Below are positions 1-11,223 of a stretch of DNA of 64,000 bases, in pieces (position 1 is the first letter of the stretch; each line of letters starts with the position of its first letter). The position numbers were made by a program, and so were the translations under genes. Under the pieces are notes generated by a model. That model was not told the DNA's origin, made no database searches, and was given only the letters and a program-made list of their open reading frames with translations. This stretch comes from Lonicera japonica. Its lineage: Eukaryota > Streptophyta > Magnoliopsida > Dipsacales > Caprifoliaceae. The stretch lies in NCBI GenBank assembly GCA_021464415.1, contig CM038470.1, positions 35,086,099 to 35,150,098 on the forward strand, read 5' to 3'.

Positions 1-602
1 TAGAATAATACCGGGGTGTGTCTAATTTCAATGCCCTCCTCTCCTTTCATATCCGACGCTTCCAGGTTCCATAATCTGGAGAGGAGAGTTATCAAGGCTC
101 ACACTTGAAGCTCCTTGAACCGGGCCTTTGCTTCTTTCAAATCTTCTGTTGATGACCTTCATTAACTTATCTAATCTCTCCTCCATTTTCTGCTCTCATT
201 CTCTGCTGGCTGCAGCGTGCTGTGAAGACTGAACTCCTTGATGTTTGTAATAACTCAGCTATACGATTCAGTTCTGTAATTTCACCTCATACTTTTTGTT
301 GTCTTACAGTTTTTAGCTCAGTGCATCAACCATGGAGGAAGGAATCCACCTATACCACTTGTTATGATTCTAGATCTAACAAAATTCAATTGCATAATAT
401 ATGAAACTGTATGTATAAACTTGGCATTTTGTATTTCGGTTGTTAGTATGAGATTTAGCATTGGTGCTTTAGATTTATTTTGGACATTTTGACCTTTCGT
501 TTACGTGCTTTTGTGGTATATTTTACTTGTGTTTCAATATATATAAAACTATATGATTGAAAAATAATTTATAATTGTCCTCGTCGTGTCGGGCATGTCA
601 CA
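1..602 (-). mobile_element. 5' end of an LTR retrotransposon (LTR, primer-binding site, gag start), truncated by window edge
   Basis: Read on the minus strand, an LTR runs from 602 to 360 (243 bp). It begins TGTGACATGCCCG and ends ATAACA, so it has the TG...CA form. Two bases later comes TGGTATA, a decayed match to the initiator-tRNA-Met primer-binding site TGGTATCAGAG. An ATG at 186 then opens a frame starting MEERLDKLMK, like the N-terminus of plant retrotransposon gag proteins, but it stops in frame near base 35. The rest of the element would lie left of the window. The TGTGACA...CCCG start is common in plant Ty3/gypsy LTRs, so gypsy is likely but not proven. The second TSD copy cannot be seen. 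Confidence 0.55.
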
Positions 603-3569
603 GTACCCATGTTTGTGCTTCATGGAGACTCCTACATGCTTTGTAGATTACTAGAACTCACTGGGAAACTTGATGCTTGTGCAATATTATATTCAGTTAT
701 AGGCAATTGAACTCATCCCGGTCATGTTATGGAACTTGGCTGATGGGTTAAGGTACACGTCTTCATAAAAAAAATATTCATGGGTTTGAATCTTATTTCA
801 AATGGGATTCTTTTTTCTAACTCAATGAAGAGTAACTTAGTGATTTAAGCAAGGGATGGGATACTGGGATTTGAACCCTAGTCCATGACAGTTAACTCTT
901 CATTGTCGATTCTAGGAGGATGAATTTGTTGGGCATGTGCTAGCGTTGAAAATGAGAATACAAGTTATCACTTTCGCTCTCTAAAAATAATTCCTCTTAC
1001 TTATGTTTTCTCTCGGTCCCCGTTCCTCTGAGCTTTTCCTATTCTATTTATGTATATAGAATTAGGGTTACAAATGGATAGTGTAAATAACCAAAAAAAA
1101 ACAAATTAGGGTTATACTCCATCTCTTTACAACTTAGGGCCGACTAATTGTTTGGGTCCATTATCATTTCTATAAATTTTTAGTCACCCACAATTGCCTC
1201 CCAAGCACTCGTTGGAAGAAAGGGATTATAAACATCAAGGGTTTGTTTACTAACAAGATGGAAAATAAGGTAGAAAATGGATTAAAAAAAATTGGTTTGT
1301 GCGCGAAGATGAAAAATAAGTTAGTGCTATGTTGAGAGGAACTTCACTTTTTATGAGTAGATTTTCTTGCATCTACTTTTTGATAGAAAAATTTTCATCA
1401 CAAAAAAAAATCATGGAAAAAGCCAAAAAGTTTATATAACTACATCTCTTAATTAATTTTCAATTTTTTACGTAAATTAATTATTTTTTTCTATCATTTT
1501 TTTTTATCTTGTTATTAAAAGAGCATAAATTTGTGTAAACGCGTCAGTGAGCGCTTCTCTGAAAAGGAACCAAAAAAAAAGCTTTTGTCCTTGACTTTTT
1601 AAACTTTTTTATGTTCAGTGGTTCATAGATGGAGGGATAGGTGTGATTTTGACAATTTTGTTTTTCATAATAATTATTAGATGTGTTAATATGTTATTTA
1701 CTAAGGAAGAGTGGCTAAAAATAATAATTACTTTTGGGGTGTGTTTGACAAGAAAAGAAAGAAATGATTGAAAATACAACTAATATGAAAAGTTGAAAAG
1801 TTGTAAAAGAAACATGTGGGTTAATAGAAAATGATAATATACGCTCTAATGGTACAGGTTAATTATACCATAATTTAATTTTTTATATTCATAGGTGTGT
1901 AACATATGTTCTTAGGATACATGTTAACATGACCATTGGTTAAAAATATGGTGGGAGTTTGTAACAAAAATGCGTTACCATACCCTACCATTATCAATTT
2001 GTACCAAATTTTAGTAATGTACGATACAAATTGATAATGATACTGTATCAGTGGTGTATGGTATAGTACATGTAACGATTTTCACTATTGATGATATACT
2101 GTACTATCAAAATAATTATATATGTATATATATATTTGTTTAATTAATTGAATAACATATTACCAGTTACCAATGTGTACTAAACTACTAAAGTAATACT
2201 AATTATCAATATTTAGCGAAGTGTATCTAAACAAAGTTGGCTTTAATAGTTAGCCCTTCTTTAAAAGCACCTAATATTTTTGCGGCTTTAACTTCCGGCC
2301 CATGGCCATAATAATTTGTCACTAGTTACTATTAAAATTTTTGTTTTTTTTAAACTACTATTAAAATTTCTTTATCTTATTAAAATATTTAATTTTTTTT
2401 TTCTTTTTTGAAAGTAGGATAATATATTTGGTAATGAACTATGACAACCATACTGAACCAATTTTTTTGGTATACCGAACATCGGTGTATTAAAAATTTT
2501 AGTACGGTAATAGTTTTAGATTTTTAGTACGGTAGACAGTAAAAGAATTTTAGTACAGTAACCATCGAACCCACCCGTAAAAATAGTTGAGTGACATATA
2601 ACTGCTTTTAAATGGGAGTTAAAAGATCTTTAACAAACTTTGTGATGTTTGGTTTGAATCACTTTAACTACAAATGTAACATTTGTTTTGAGACTAATTT
2701 GAAGATGCAACTTAAAAAAGTTAAAGTCTTAACGTGCAATGAAATAATTTTACAAGAATTATCCTAATTTATTTATATTTTTATAAAGATATGATCTGGA
2801 AATAAGTTTGAATGTATTTTAACCACTCCGTCTTCTCTTAGATTTTAGTGCAGATATGTGAGGTAAAAATTTAGTTGGGACAAATATTGGAGCACATAGC
2901 ATTTATAAACAAAATAATAAAATCTGTTCAAACAACAAAGTTAAATATGTTTTCTAAGGATCCTCAAAATAAAATAAAATTTGTTTCTAAGGAAAATAAT
3001 AGATGGATAAATATGCTTTTGTATGAACCCAATTCCGGAATGAACCTGTAACCAGCAGTGGACCTTAGACCCCCTTGCCGGGGTTCTAGTGAGGCCATCA
3101 AAGGCCTGTTAGTGACATTTTTTTTTAAAAAAAAATGATGGATCGCCGGAGTTCTAGTGAGGCTATAACAAGTTCGTCATCAGCAAAATGTATCTTTTAA
3201 ATAATAAGATGAAAGGGTATTTAGATGTTTGAAAAGAAAATGAAAAAATAAGTGGAAGACATGGTGGCACTCTCTTAAAACCAAGGAATAATTTTACAAA
3301 AATATTTCTCTTGTCCTTGCGAGTGATTTTTTTTTTGTCTGTGTTTTAACTAGTGAAATATACCTGATAAATTATCTTGTTAATATAGAAAGATAGGGGT
3401 TGTTACTGCTTTTGAAGGGAGATTAACAAACCAAAAGTTAACCAGTTTTAAACTCATGGTCTTACTTGGTTAGTTGGTTAGGATTGGTTTTCTACCTTGT
3501 GCAAGTACTATGTTCTTGTAAATTTTTATTTTTTCTCCCCACTGTATCTTTTCCATTTTAAACATATAA
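603..3569. other. Intergenic, no gene seen
   Basis: AT-rich sequence with homopolymer runs and no credible coding frame. At about 727-794 there is a weak tRNA-like pair, TGGCTGATGGG and GGGTTTGAATC, that could be a decayed SINE head, but the spacing is long and I do not claim it. A hairpin at 1968-2077 is listed separately. Confidence 0.6.
1968..2077. repeat. Imperfect hairpin, possible small MITE remnant
   Basis: The arm around ACCATTATCAATTTGTACC (about 1987-2005) pairs with GATACAAATTGATAATG (about 2023-2039). Outer pairs such as GTTACCATAC against GTATGGTATAG...GTAAC extend the stem to roughly 110 bp. There is no clear TSD. Confidence 0.4.
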
Positions 3570-3803
3570 GAGTGCGTTTGACGCACTGGATTAAAGAGTC
3601 AGATATGATTATTTAATCTCATCCAGATAGGATAAAACAATCTCACTTCTTAAGTGTGATTCATTAATCCCTCTTTCAGTGGGATAAAAAGTTTTAATAG
3701 GATAAATATTTTTTTCCAATATCCAATTCCTTTGAACATCAAATATTAGATATGATAAAAATATGCTATCCTATTCTCATATCTTACTCGTCAAACGTAG
3801 CTG
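3570..3803. mobile_element. Non-autonomous inverted-repeat element (MITE), about 230 bp
   Basis: The left end GAGTGCGTTTGACG (3570-3583) is matched in inverted form by CGTCAAACGTAGC near 3789-3801. Internal ATATGAT/ATATCT-type blocks near each end extend the symmetry. The GTGCGTTTG-type terminus is common in plant hAT and Tourist MITEs. No TSD could be fixed, so the superfamily is open. Confidence 0.5.
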
Positions 3804-4022
3804 TATTTGTTACCAGTTTTACGAGAGGAGGATAGTACGTACGTAGGAATACAAGTGATTGGATTTGCACATGAAAACGACGTGTAGCCCCACTAGAGGC
3901 AGTCATACTTGGTTCTGAAGGAATACAATCATACCCCATTAATTTCGGGAAAAAAGCATATATAATATTTATGTATATATGTTAATAAAGTGTTTATATA
4001 TATTTAACATTTATGATAAGAT

Positions 4023-4270
4023 TAGGGTGTGTTTGATTTTTTTTTATCCTTTGATTACTTAATGTTGATTATTAATTATTGAGTATTAAATAATGAATTC
4101 AAATTTTGAAAATGTGGTTTGTTTTTTTATTCTGAATGTGATTGTGAATTTCTAGTTTTTGTATAAAACAATAGTTTAAATTCAGTATTAAGCATTCAGA
4201 GGCAAAACTCTCTATACATATAATTTGTGTTGATCATTAAGTATTCAGAGGCAAAAACAAACACTCCCTA
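4023..4270. mobile_element. MITE with GGGTGTGTTTG / CAAACACTCCC ends
   Basis: Terminal inverted repeats TAGGGTGTGTTTG at the left and CAAACACTCCCTA at the right delimit about 248 bp without coding capacity. The left flank reads TTA and the right flank TAA, so a three-base TSD of the PIF/Tourist type is suggestive but not exact. A 28-bp block at 4210-4237 recurs exactly at 4343-4370, outside the right end. Confidence 0.5.
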
Positions 4271-4370
4271 AATAACACAAATGCATTACAAACTAAAACA
4301 ATGTGTCATTTTGTACCCTAAACATTTTTTTTTTAGTTTATACTCTATACATATAATTTGTGTTGATCAT
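4210..4370 (+). repeat. 28-bp exact direct repeat, 133 bp apart
   Basis: The block beginning CTCTATACATATAATTTG at 4210-4237 is repeated without change at 4343-4370. One copy lies inside the MITE at 4023-4270 and the other just outside it, which suggests a local duplication or a nested insertion after duplication. Confidence 0.6.
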
Positions 4371-5406
4371 ACCTACTTCCTAATTTCCGACTACCACCCA
4401 GGAGCGGAGGCACGTGGGGGGCACCTGGACTTTTGGAAAAAATTTAGAGAGTATGGGGATTTTTGTGTGAGAAAGAAAAGATATGAGGGGCCAATGTGTA
4501 ATTATGGGCGAGGGTGTGTGAGAATCCGCAAATGCGACCCCCGGGTTCTCGTTCCCGTCCTTGGGCGTCTGAAACATCGGAAAGGATTCCGTTGTTCCAT
4601 TTGCTTCTATGTGTTGATAATTCATATCGGGAGTCCATCTATCCTATTTCTAGATGCAAGAGGGTTCGTTCAGAGTCGCCAGTACGTTTTACGAGAAAAC
4701 GGACAAAATGATTGTGTAAGAGGGAAGGCTACAGATAAGCCTTTCTTTACACGTTTGTCTACGAAACCAGGATTCTATAGGGTTCGAGAACTATATTACG
4801 GTTTGGGAAGGTGTTAAGCACCCATTCCGCCCTTTCGGTCTCTAGTGGTCTTATATGTTTATTCTATGTTGGAAAACTTGGATGCTTTTACTGATATTCT
4901 ACTGCTTTTTGGAAATAACTAATGAAAACCTGTTTTTCGAGCGCGTTAGGAATCTACCACAACTATGTCGCCACTTCGCTTACTAGGACGGGGATCGACC
5001 TGACCAGGTCGCGGGGTGCGGGGCAGCGCCCCGTTAGAAAAATCGAGTTTTAAACAAGTCTACAATAAAATTAATATAAAAATATCTTATTTAATTACTA
5101 TAAGAGACTTTAGTTACCTTCCCGACGATATATATAAGAATAAGAAAGAGAAAATATAATACGGCAGAGAAGACCTCTGGCGAATATTAGCTTTTCCTCT
5201 TAGAAATATTTCCAGCGGTCTGACTCTAGAAGGTGGCACTCCGGGTGCCAAGATTAGATCCGAGACTCTTGCGAAAATAAATGTTATCGCAGATGCTTTC
5301 GGAGAAGGCTTAAAGATTAGAAAATATGAGAGAGAGAGAGAATAAGGAATTATAGTATAGAAATTATGGCGAGAAGTTGCCGTCTAGAACCCTTGGGGGT
5401 GTTGGC

Positions 5407-5416
5407 CTATTTATAC
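5407..5416 (-). promoter_or_regulatory. TATA box of the solo LTR
   Basis: GTATAAATAG on the minus strand, with the palindrome cluster 15 to 233 bp upstream of it. This is the normal position of an LTR U3 promoter. Transcription would start near 5385 on the minus strand. Confidence 0.6.
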
Positions 5417-5430
5417 TGCTCGGGGAGGAT

Positions 5431-5649
5431 TGTCGCGCGACATTTCCCAACTTTATCTGTTTGTCGCGCGACATATCTGTTTCACTGTACCTGTTTGTCG
5501 CGCGACATATCTGTTTGTCGCGCGACAAACGGCTGAAGTGATGGGTTCTGACACTGTGATGTGTCAGAAAGTGGTTGGTCGGGTGCAGAGGGGTTTGTCG
5601 CGCGACATAAGAGTGATTGTCGCGCGACATACCAGTATGTCGTGCGACA
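5431..5649. repeat. Seven copies of the palindrome TGTCGCGCGACA in the LTR U3
   Basis: Copies start at 5431, 5462, 5496, 5516, 5596, 5618 and 5638. Six are identical 12-bp perfect palindromes and the last has one change (TGTCGTGCGACA). They are the most CpG-dense sites in the neighbourhood and lie upstream of the TATA box on the transcribed strand. The spacing is irregular (20 to 80 bp), so this is a set of sites rather than a tandem array. They are plausible enhancer or transcription-factor sites. Confidence 0.8.
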
Positions 5650-6521
5650 ATCCCACTTAAAAATAGGTTTGTTGGCCAACAAACCCTTTCAGGGTAGTTT
5701 CGGGTGCTCGGATGGGTCCCGGGCTCCAAAAACAGTAGTTCTCGAATGTCGTTAGTGTTCTTGCGGGGGTCACGAATCGAGGTGTCTACAGGGTGCTGTG
5801 TGGAATTAAGATTATAAGATGAAAGACTTCTGTTGTAATATGGGGTGAGAGTATAAAGTCTTGGCAAAGGTCTGGGAGGGGGGTTATGTGTAATAAGCGT
5901 TAGAAGTTTGAGGTTTAAGTTTGTAATATATATTAGGTTAGGTTATAGGATTTAAAACAGCCAGGCGTGAGCAGCCGTTTTCTTACCTTCTTCTCCCCTT
6001 TCTCTCATTTTTCATTGAGTCTCCACTGTGAGCTTCTTTCGTTCAATTTTTTTTTCAAGCAGCAGGCAGTACTTAGTAGCTCTTCTCTCCGTCTTCATTC
6101 TTCATTTATTCCGGTATTTTAGGATAGATTTCTTTTTTATAATCTTATACATTTTGTTTTAAAATTTTGAATATTAAAAATTAGGTGTTTTAATGTTGAT
6201 TTGCTTCTTAAATTGTTAAATATTGATATTAAATTTGATTATTGAGGTTAATTTGCTTATTAGATTGTTATTTGATAAATTAATATTTAGATTAATATAC
6301 GTGTTTGTTGGTTATAGTAGGTTGAATATTGAGTTGATAAAAATATTTCAAAATATATAATTAATTTTAATATATCATTTTTTAACTTTTCCAAAATATC
6401 AAAATAGAATGGAGAAGTATTTTAGTAAAAATTTAGCTTATAAACATAATTATTGAATTTGATTTGGCTTAAATTTTTTTTTGGACCCACCTGAAATTTT
6501 TTCTTGGCTCCGCCACTGCTA

Positions 6522-6872
6522 CCACCACGAGCGAATCACGTGTTGATTTTGCAAGGGCATTTTGGAAAAAACATCTTGTGAGATGGATAAAATGAACTAA
6601 TAAAAACATAGACATCCCCGTTACACTTAAAACTCAACAAAGAAACCTCTCTTACTCATAATCAATGATTGTACGATCAAAAAGGATGGATGACGGGACA
6701 CTTTCAGTGGTTGATGACCCACGCGCAGATCTGAATACGATGTATTGAGACTTAAGTGTAATGGGAATGTATGGGATGTTTATACTTTTATTAATTCATT
6801 TCATTCATTTCACAAGATATTTTATCTAAAGAACCTTTGCAAAATCAACATGTGATTCGCTCCTAATGGTGG
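6522..6872. mobile_element. Palindromic MITE, about 350 bp
   Basis: The left arm begins GAGCGAATCACGTGTTG and the right arm, complemented, begins GAGCGAATCACATGTTG. Both continue through GATTTTGCAA, a CATCTTGTGA / TATCTTGTGA block and a TTACACTTAA block, giving arms of about 120 bp. There is no coding frame. Its left end abuts the right TSD of the hAT element, so the hAT landed at or next to this MITE's end. Confidence 0.65.
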
Positions 6873-7377
6873 ACTGTTTCTAATGTTGACGGAAATGAGG
6901 AAGTGGGTACCATTTACGCAATTTATATGTATAGGGTGCAAACTGTCAAAATAAATAAATAAAGTGTTTATGATACAAACTGATACATTTTGTATTTTGG
7001 ACTATATTAATGTCATTTATTAATACAATAAATAATATGATATATACAATAAATTAAATACAGTAATCACTCTGTCTCTCAATCTGTGAGTTATATTTGT
7101 AGTTTTTACATTTTTTAAGAAAAACCTAATTTCAACTTCATCATTATTTTTTATCAATGGTCCATTGATTATATCCCTACAAAGAAACTAGACTTTTAAT
7201 TTGAAACTTCACAAAAAAACTGTTACTTTTAATTAAGACAACATGAGTAGCTTTTTTTACCTTAAGTTTGCAGGTATACAATTTTATGCATACTCTTGAA
7301 GATATACATTGTTGGTTTACTACCTAACAATTTAACCTTTTTGGTGAGATGTTTTTAACTTGGTATATTTGTGCACA
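6873..7377. other. Intergenic, no gene seen
   Basis: AT-rich sequence between a MITE and Harbinger copy A. No coding frame or repeat boundary was recognised. Confidence 0.6.
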
Positions 7378-7477
7378 TAAGACCATCTGCAGTGTGTATG
7401 GTAAATGGGTAGGAAAATTTGGCATTTTAACACACTGATCTCCGCAGGGCGTAAGGGGAAAATGCCACGTCATCATC

Positions 7478-7499
7478 TCGCGATACTCAGTGTATCGCC
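7478..7499. repeat. Subterminal palindrome, PMD end of copy A
   Basis: GCGATAC (7480-7486) and GTATCGC (7492-7498) flank TCAGT. The same motif is a longer, nearly perfect palindrome in copy B at 61088-61112. Its position about 100 bp inside the terminus fits a transposase or ORF1 binding site. Confidence 0.65.
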
Positions 7500-8366
7500 C
7501 CCACTGCCCAGTCAGCAGCTACTCACGACATTCTGAATGTCTTGAGACTGCCCAGTCAGCACCACCTCAACGACTCTTCTCCAACGGCAGGATGGTGTTA
7601 ACGGTCATATTTCTCCCTATTTAAACATTTGCCCACATTTGTTTGAAAATGTATCATTCTTCCCATTTTTCTCATACATGTACACTTACACTAATCAAAA
7701 TCAAATAACCAGTTTCGAGTTATAGAAGTTATTTTGCAGAAAATCAAGGTACAATTATCTTATTATTTATGAAATTATTAATTATGAAATTATTTATTTG
7801 CTTAATATTATTGTTTATTTGTTTAATATTATTATCTATAATTAATTAGTTTTGCTCAATTTATTTGTTTAATATCGTTATTTATGTGATAAACAGTTTG
7901 TCACTAATATAGCATCATATTATCACTTAATGTGATATTATTAAAATATATCTTAACACGTATAATGAAAAAAATGAACTCCGAAAAAAATAAAAATTTA
8001 TTCAACTGTTTAGTTTTGTATTTGAATTTTTTTTTTTACAAAAAAGGAATTTAACTCTTTGGAAAAGTGAAATTAAAAAAGGAATAAACTTATGATGCAT
8101 TAGCATTTGCAAAGTGATTGAAAAGTAAAAGAGAAAATAATATATTTTTGAGGCAGTTATTTTTGTTTTATATATGGAATATAAATTTTTAGCCAATGGA
8201 TAAGAAACAAGCTTAAATTATAAGTAAAATTATTCTATTGACCCTTAACATTATCTTGCCCACAAATTTTTGCCAATAGCTGTGATAGCATTTCCCATCA
8301 ATAATCAATAATTCTCTTAAAAAATTACTAGAATTAATATAAATTCTATTATTTCTTCTCAGCATA

Positions 8367-10458
8367 ATGAAAAGAATCTAAAGATTTTTCGGGAGAGCTA
8401 GTATCTCGATTCCTCCAAATGAAGGTGGGTCTAGTACATTTGTTGCAACGCCTACTACATCTACTGCTAGGCCTAGTTCTGCACGACGGAGTTCGACTGA
8501 ACGTCGTAGTTAGCCTGAAAATTACGAAACTCCTACTACTCAGCCATCAAGTTCATCTTCCCCATTTACTAATTATAAAAGGGTTGTTGATGATAGAAAA
8601 CATATTTCGAGAATGAAGAGAACAACTGCAGGTAGTTTATTCTACATAAGGTTAACCTAGCATACTGCAAGTGGAATATATAAAAGACTATCATGAGATC
8701 CAGATGTACAAATGTTGTTTGATAGTACAAGATTGTGTTCTTTATTTAAACGACAAATGCCAAATTCCGATCGTACTGTAGTTGAAACGTGTTGTCGACA
8801 TTGGTAGGACACCACCCATACATTTCACCTGCCTACGTGCGAGTTAGGTTTCACACCACTTGATTTCACCATGTTAATAAGTACAAACATCAAACAAAGT
8901 ATACATATAACACATATTATTTATTAATATTAATATATAAATATTATATATTAATATAATAAATTTTTATTAATATATTATAACTTTTATTTTTAATAAG
9001 AATTCCCATTGGGGGTGACAAATTTCCGCTTCCTCAAGTACATGAGAAATTGACATTAACGGATGAAAACGGGATACTAGCTGCTTATTTTCTTTTTTTT
9101 TGTAGATGAAATAGATTCCAGAGTAATAAAAGGTTCTTTTATCGTCACATATCTTGAAAGTGACGATATAATAGAAGCTATTAGGGTAGATGGTGTAGCT
9201 AGATTATTCATATTCTACATTTTAGGGTATGTATTTTTTCTCAATGGTAATGTAGTTGCCCAATATTTTGGTTAAATTATGTCATTGATGTCGAAAATAT
9301 TAGCCGCTACGACTGAGGATCAGTTATTTTGGCCAGAATGTATTCATGTCTAGATGTTGCATCTCGAAGGTTAATTAAAAGCTTAAATTTCTTTTGGCAG
9401 CCAATTGAGGTACATATAAATTTAAGTAAGACTTGTGTCCCTTCTTTTTTTATATTAAAATTATATTTGCATTTACGTATTTTAATACTTTTTATAATAA
9501 ATTGCAGTTCTTTTTTTTCGAGTACATGGCAACCCAATGTCCATAGTTTGTCACTGGAGCACCTCTACTTTGGCTTAGAATTCATCGATGGAGTTTGGAA
9601 AATGTAGAGACTACGAAAAAGTCAGTCAGGTTCAATCTCGATATTGCGGACCAGCAATTGGAGATGCGTTAAATGCAATCTATTATTTGGCAACCATACA
9701 CAAATGATATTGCATTGCAATTTTCGATGCAACAAATTTTGTTACACCTTTCACAATGCCGGTATTTGTTACTCGATCCCCAAATCGGAGGACACTGGTA
9801 TTTGGGCAAACGGTGCTACTGGTAAATTATTGGAGGAATTGCGATTCCTAATGATCCTCCGGTTAAAATGACTAAGATCTCTCGAGATGTTCTTAATCAT
9901 TATGCCCAATATAGTTCGGAACCATGTACTATGTTCCTATCTGAAGCGATAAAAGAACTTTATGAAGAATATTGGACATATGTGTCTGGCGGACCATCAT
10001 TACCACCAATCGGTAGAGGGGTTAATATTGAAGTTGTTGAATATGCGGCATTGGTAGGCCGTGATGTTAAAATGCCATGTACGCCACAAGAGGTGGTAGG
10101 AGGGGTTTATAACAGTCAAGGTGGTTCTTCCTCGTCACAACCGTTTGCACCTGATTGGAGTTATACCATTTGTACTTCAAATTGTGAAACAATTCAACTA
10201 TCTTTGCCACAAGATAAACCTTCAATAGAGGCCCCACCAGCTATAACACAGTCGCGTGGTATATGGAGAAATCTTTACATAGCCACAATGAATTGTACAA
10301 ACCAATTAAGACATCAATTATTCATGCATTCAAGTAAAATGGCACAACAATTGAAGGAAAAAGATCGTCAAATAAGAGAAAAAGACGCTGAGATAGAACG
10401 GTTACGTGGGAAGAACTCCCAATCATATTCACAATGGCCTGGCCTTGATGATAATTAG
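8367..10458 (+). pseudogene. Plant mobile domain (PMD) protein gene of copy A, decayed
   Basis: Homologous along its length to the copy B gene at 58093-60168. Exon 1 (8367 to about 8872) keeps TFHLPTCELGFTPLD, exon 2 (about 9002-9408) keeps the region ending in SLNFFWQPIE, and exon 3 (from about 9508) encodes the C-terminal half with the coiled coil KEKDRQIREKDAEIERL. Damage includes stops in exon 1 (codon 5 and several later), a lost splice donor after exon 1 (AAGTAC where copy B has AGGTAC), and frameshifts in exons 2 and 3. A frame at 9868-10458 is still open for 196 residues. PMD proteins occur in plants as host nuclear proteins (MAIN/MAIL family) and inside transposons. Confidence 0.85.
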
Positions 10459-11223
10459 TTATATTATGTTATTTAATTATGTCATTGTATTGTTTACTTT
10501 TTAATATTAGTGTTTTAAGTGGTCGAATAATTGTTTGGACCATTTATTTATTATGTAAAATATATATCGTTAATTATGCGTACTGCTTCTATTGAATACA
10601 TATCGTAAATTATGTCGTGTATATATATATATCTTATCTTTTAAATAAATTATATTCGACTTATGAAATTGTAAGGTCAAAAACATAATATATATATATA
10701 AGTATGTATATATATATTATGTTTTTGATTTTATATATATAACAAATAAATATATATATATATGAAATCCTTGGGTAAAAAACATAAACTATTAAAAATT
10801 GTAGGGTCAAAAACACAATATATACTTATATATATATATATATATATATAAGTATGTATACATATATAACCATATATTTTTTTATGATGAAGCTGTACTT
10901 TTATATGCTCTGCATATATTGCCAGAGACAAGTTCAATCACTCAGTAATCTTGCTGTGGTAAAGATTATGGAAAGATTTGTATACAATCTTTTATTCAAT
11001 TTTTCTTCTGCTCTTTTATCTTTTGTGTAAAGATAAAGAAAGGAATATTGTCAGGCAGCAAAATATTTTGATTGATTCCTCTTGTCCACGCTACATAAAA
11101 TGAATTCTATAAACTATTTTCTATAAATCATACAATTCTTTCAAATACAATTCTTCAACACAATTTCTCCGTTGCTCTTTTCAAATAGCCTGATTTTATT
11201 ATAAAATATATCATAAATAAAGT

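Larger units (their letters stand above)
4517..5790 (-). mobile_element. Solo LTR, 1274 bp, 5-bp TSD GGGTG
   Basis: On the plus strand it begins TGTGAGAATCCGC and ends GGTGTCTACA. GGGTG lies immediately outside both ends (4512-4516 and 5791-5795). On the minus strand the start is TGTAGACACCTCG, a familiar plant Ty3/gypsy LTR start. A TATA-type promoter GTATAAATAG (5416-5407) is also on the minus strand, which sets the orientation. There is no primer-binding site or internal region, so this is a solo LTR left by LTR-LTR recombination. Seven palindromes lie in its U3 region. It sits inside the hAT element at 4399-6518 and is therefore younger than it. Confidence 0.85.
4399..6518. mobile_element. 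Non-autonomous hAT element, 8-bp TSD CTACCACC, interrupted by a solo LTR
   Basis: The left end reads CAGGAGCGGAGGCA and the right end, complemented, CAGTGGCGGAGCCAAG. This matches the CAG-G-GCGGA termini typical of plant hAT elements. CTACCACC is present directly outside both ends (4391-4398 and 6519-6526), a perfect 8-bp TSD as expected for hAT. After removing the solo LTR at 4517-5790 and one TSD copy, the element is about 840 bp and encodes no transposase, so it would have needed one in trans. Open frames across 4281-4817 run over the boundaries of both elements and are not genes. Confidence 0.85.

Noticed and set aside
727..794. Decayed SINE head (A-box and B-box-like motifs)
   Set aside because: Both boxes match only partly and the distance is too long; chance in AT-rich DNA is as likely.
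4281..4817. 178-aa open frame on the plus strand
   Set aside because: It crosses the hAT left end and the solo LTR border, so it cannot be one gene, and it has no domain.
5431..5649. Regularly recurring 12-bp repeats as a CRISPR-like array
   Set aside because: Spacing is irregular, the repeats are perfect palindromes in an LTR promoter, and the sequence is a plant genome.
5364..5867. 167-aa open frame on the minus strand with repeated SRDK/VARQ words
   Set aside because: It lies in the U3 region and flank of the solo LTR, and the repeated words come from the TGTCGCGCGACA palindromes.
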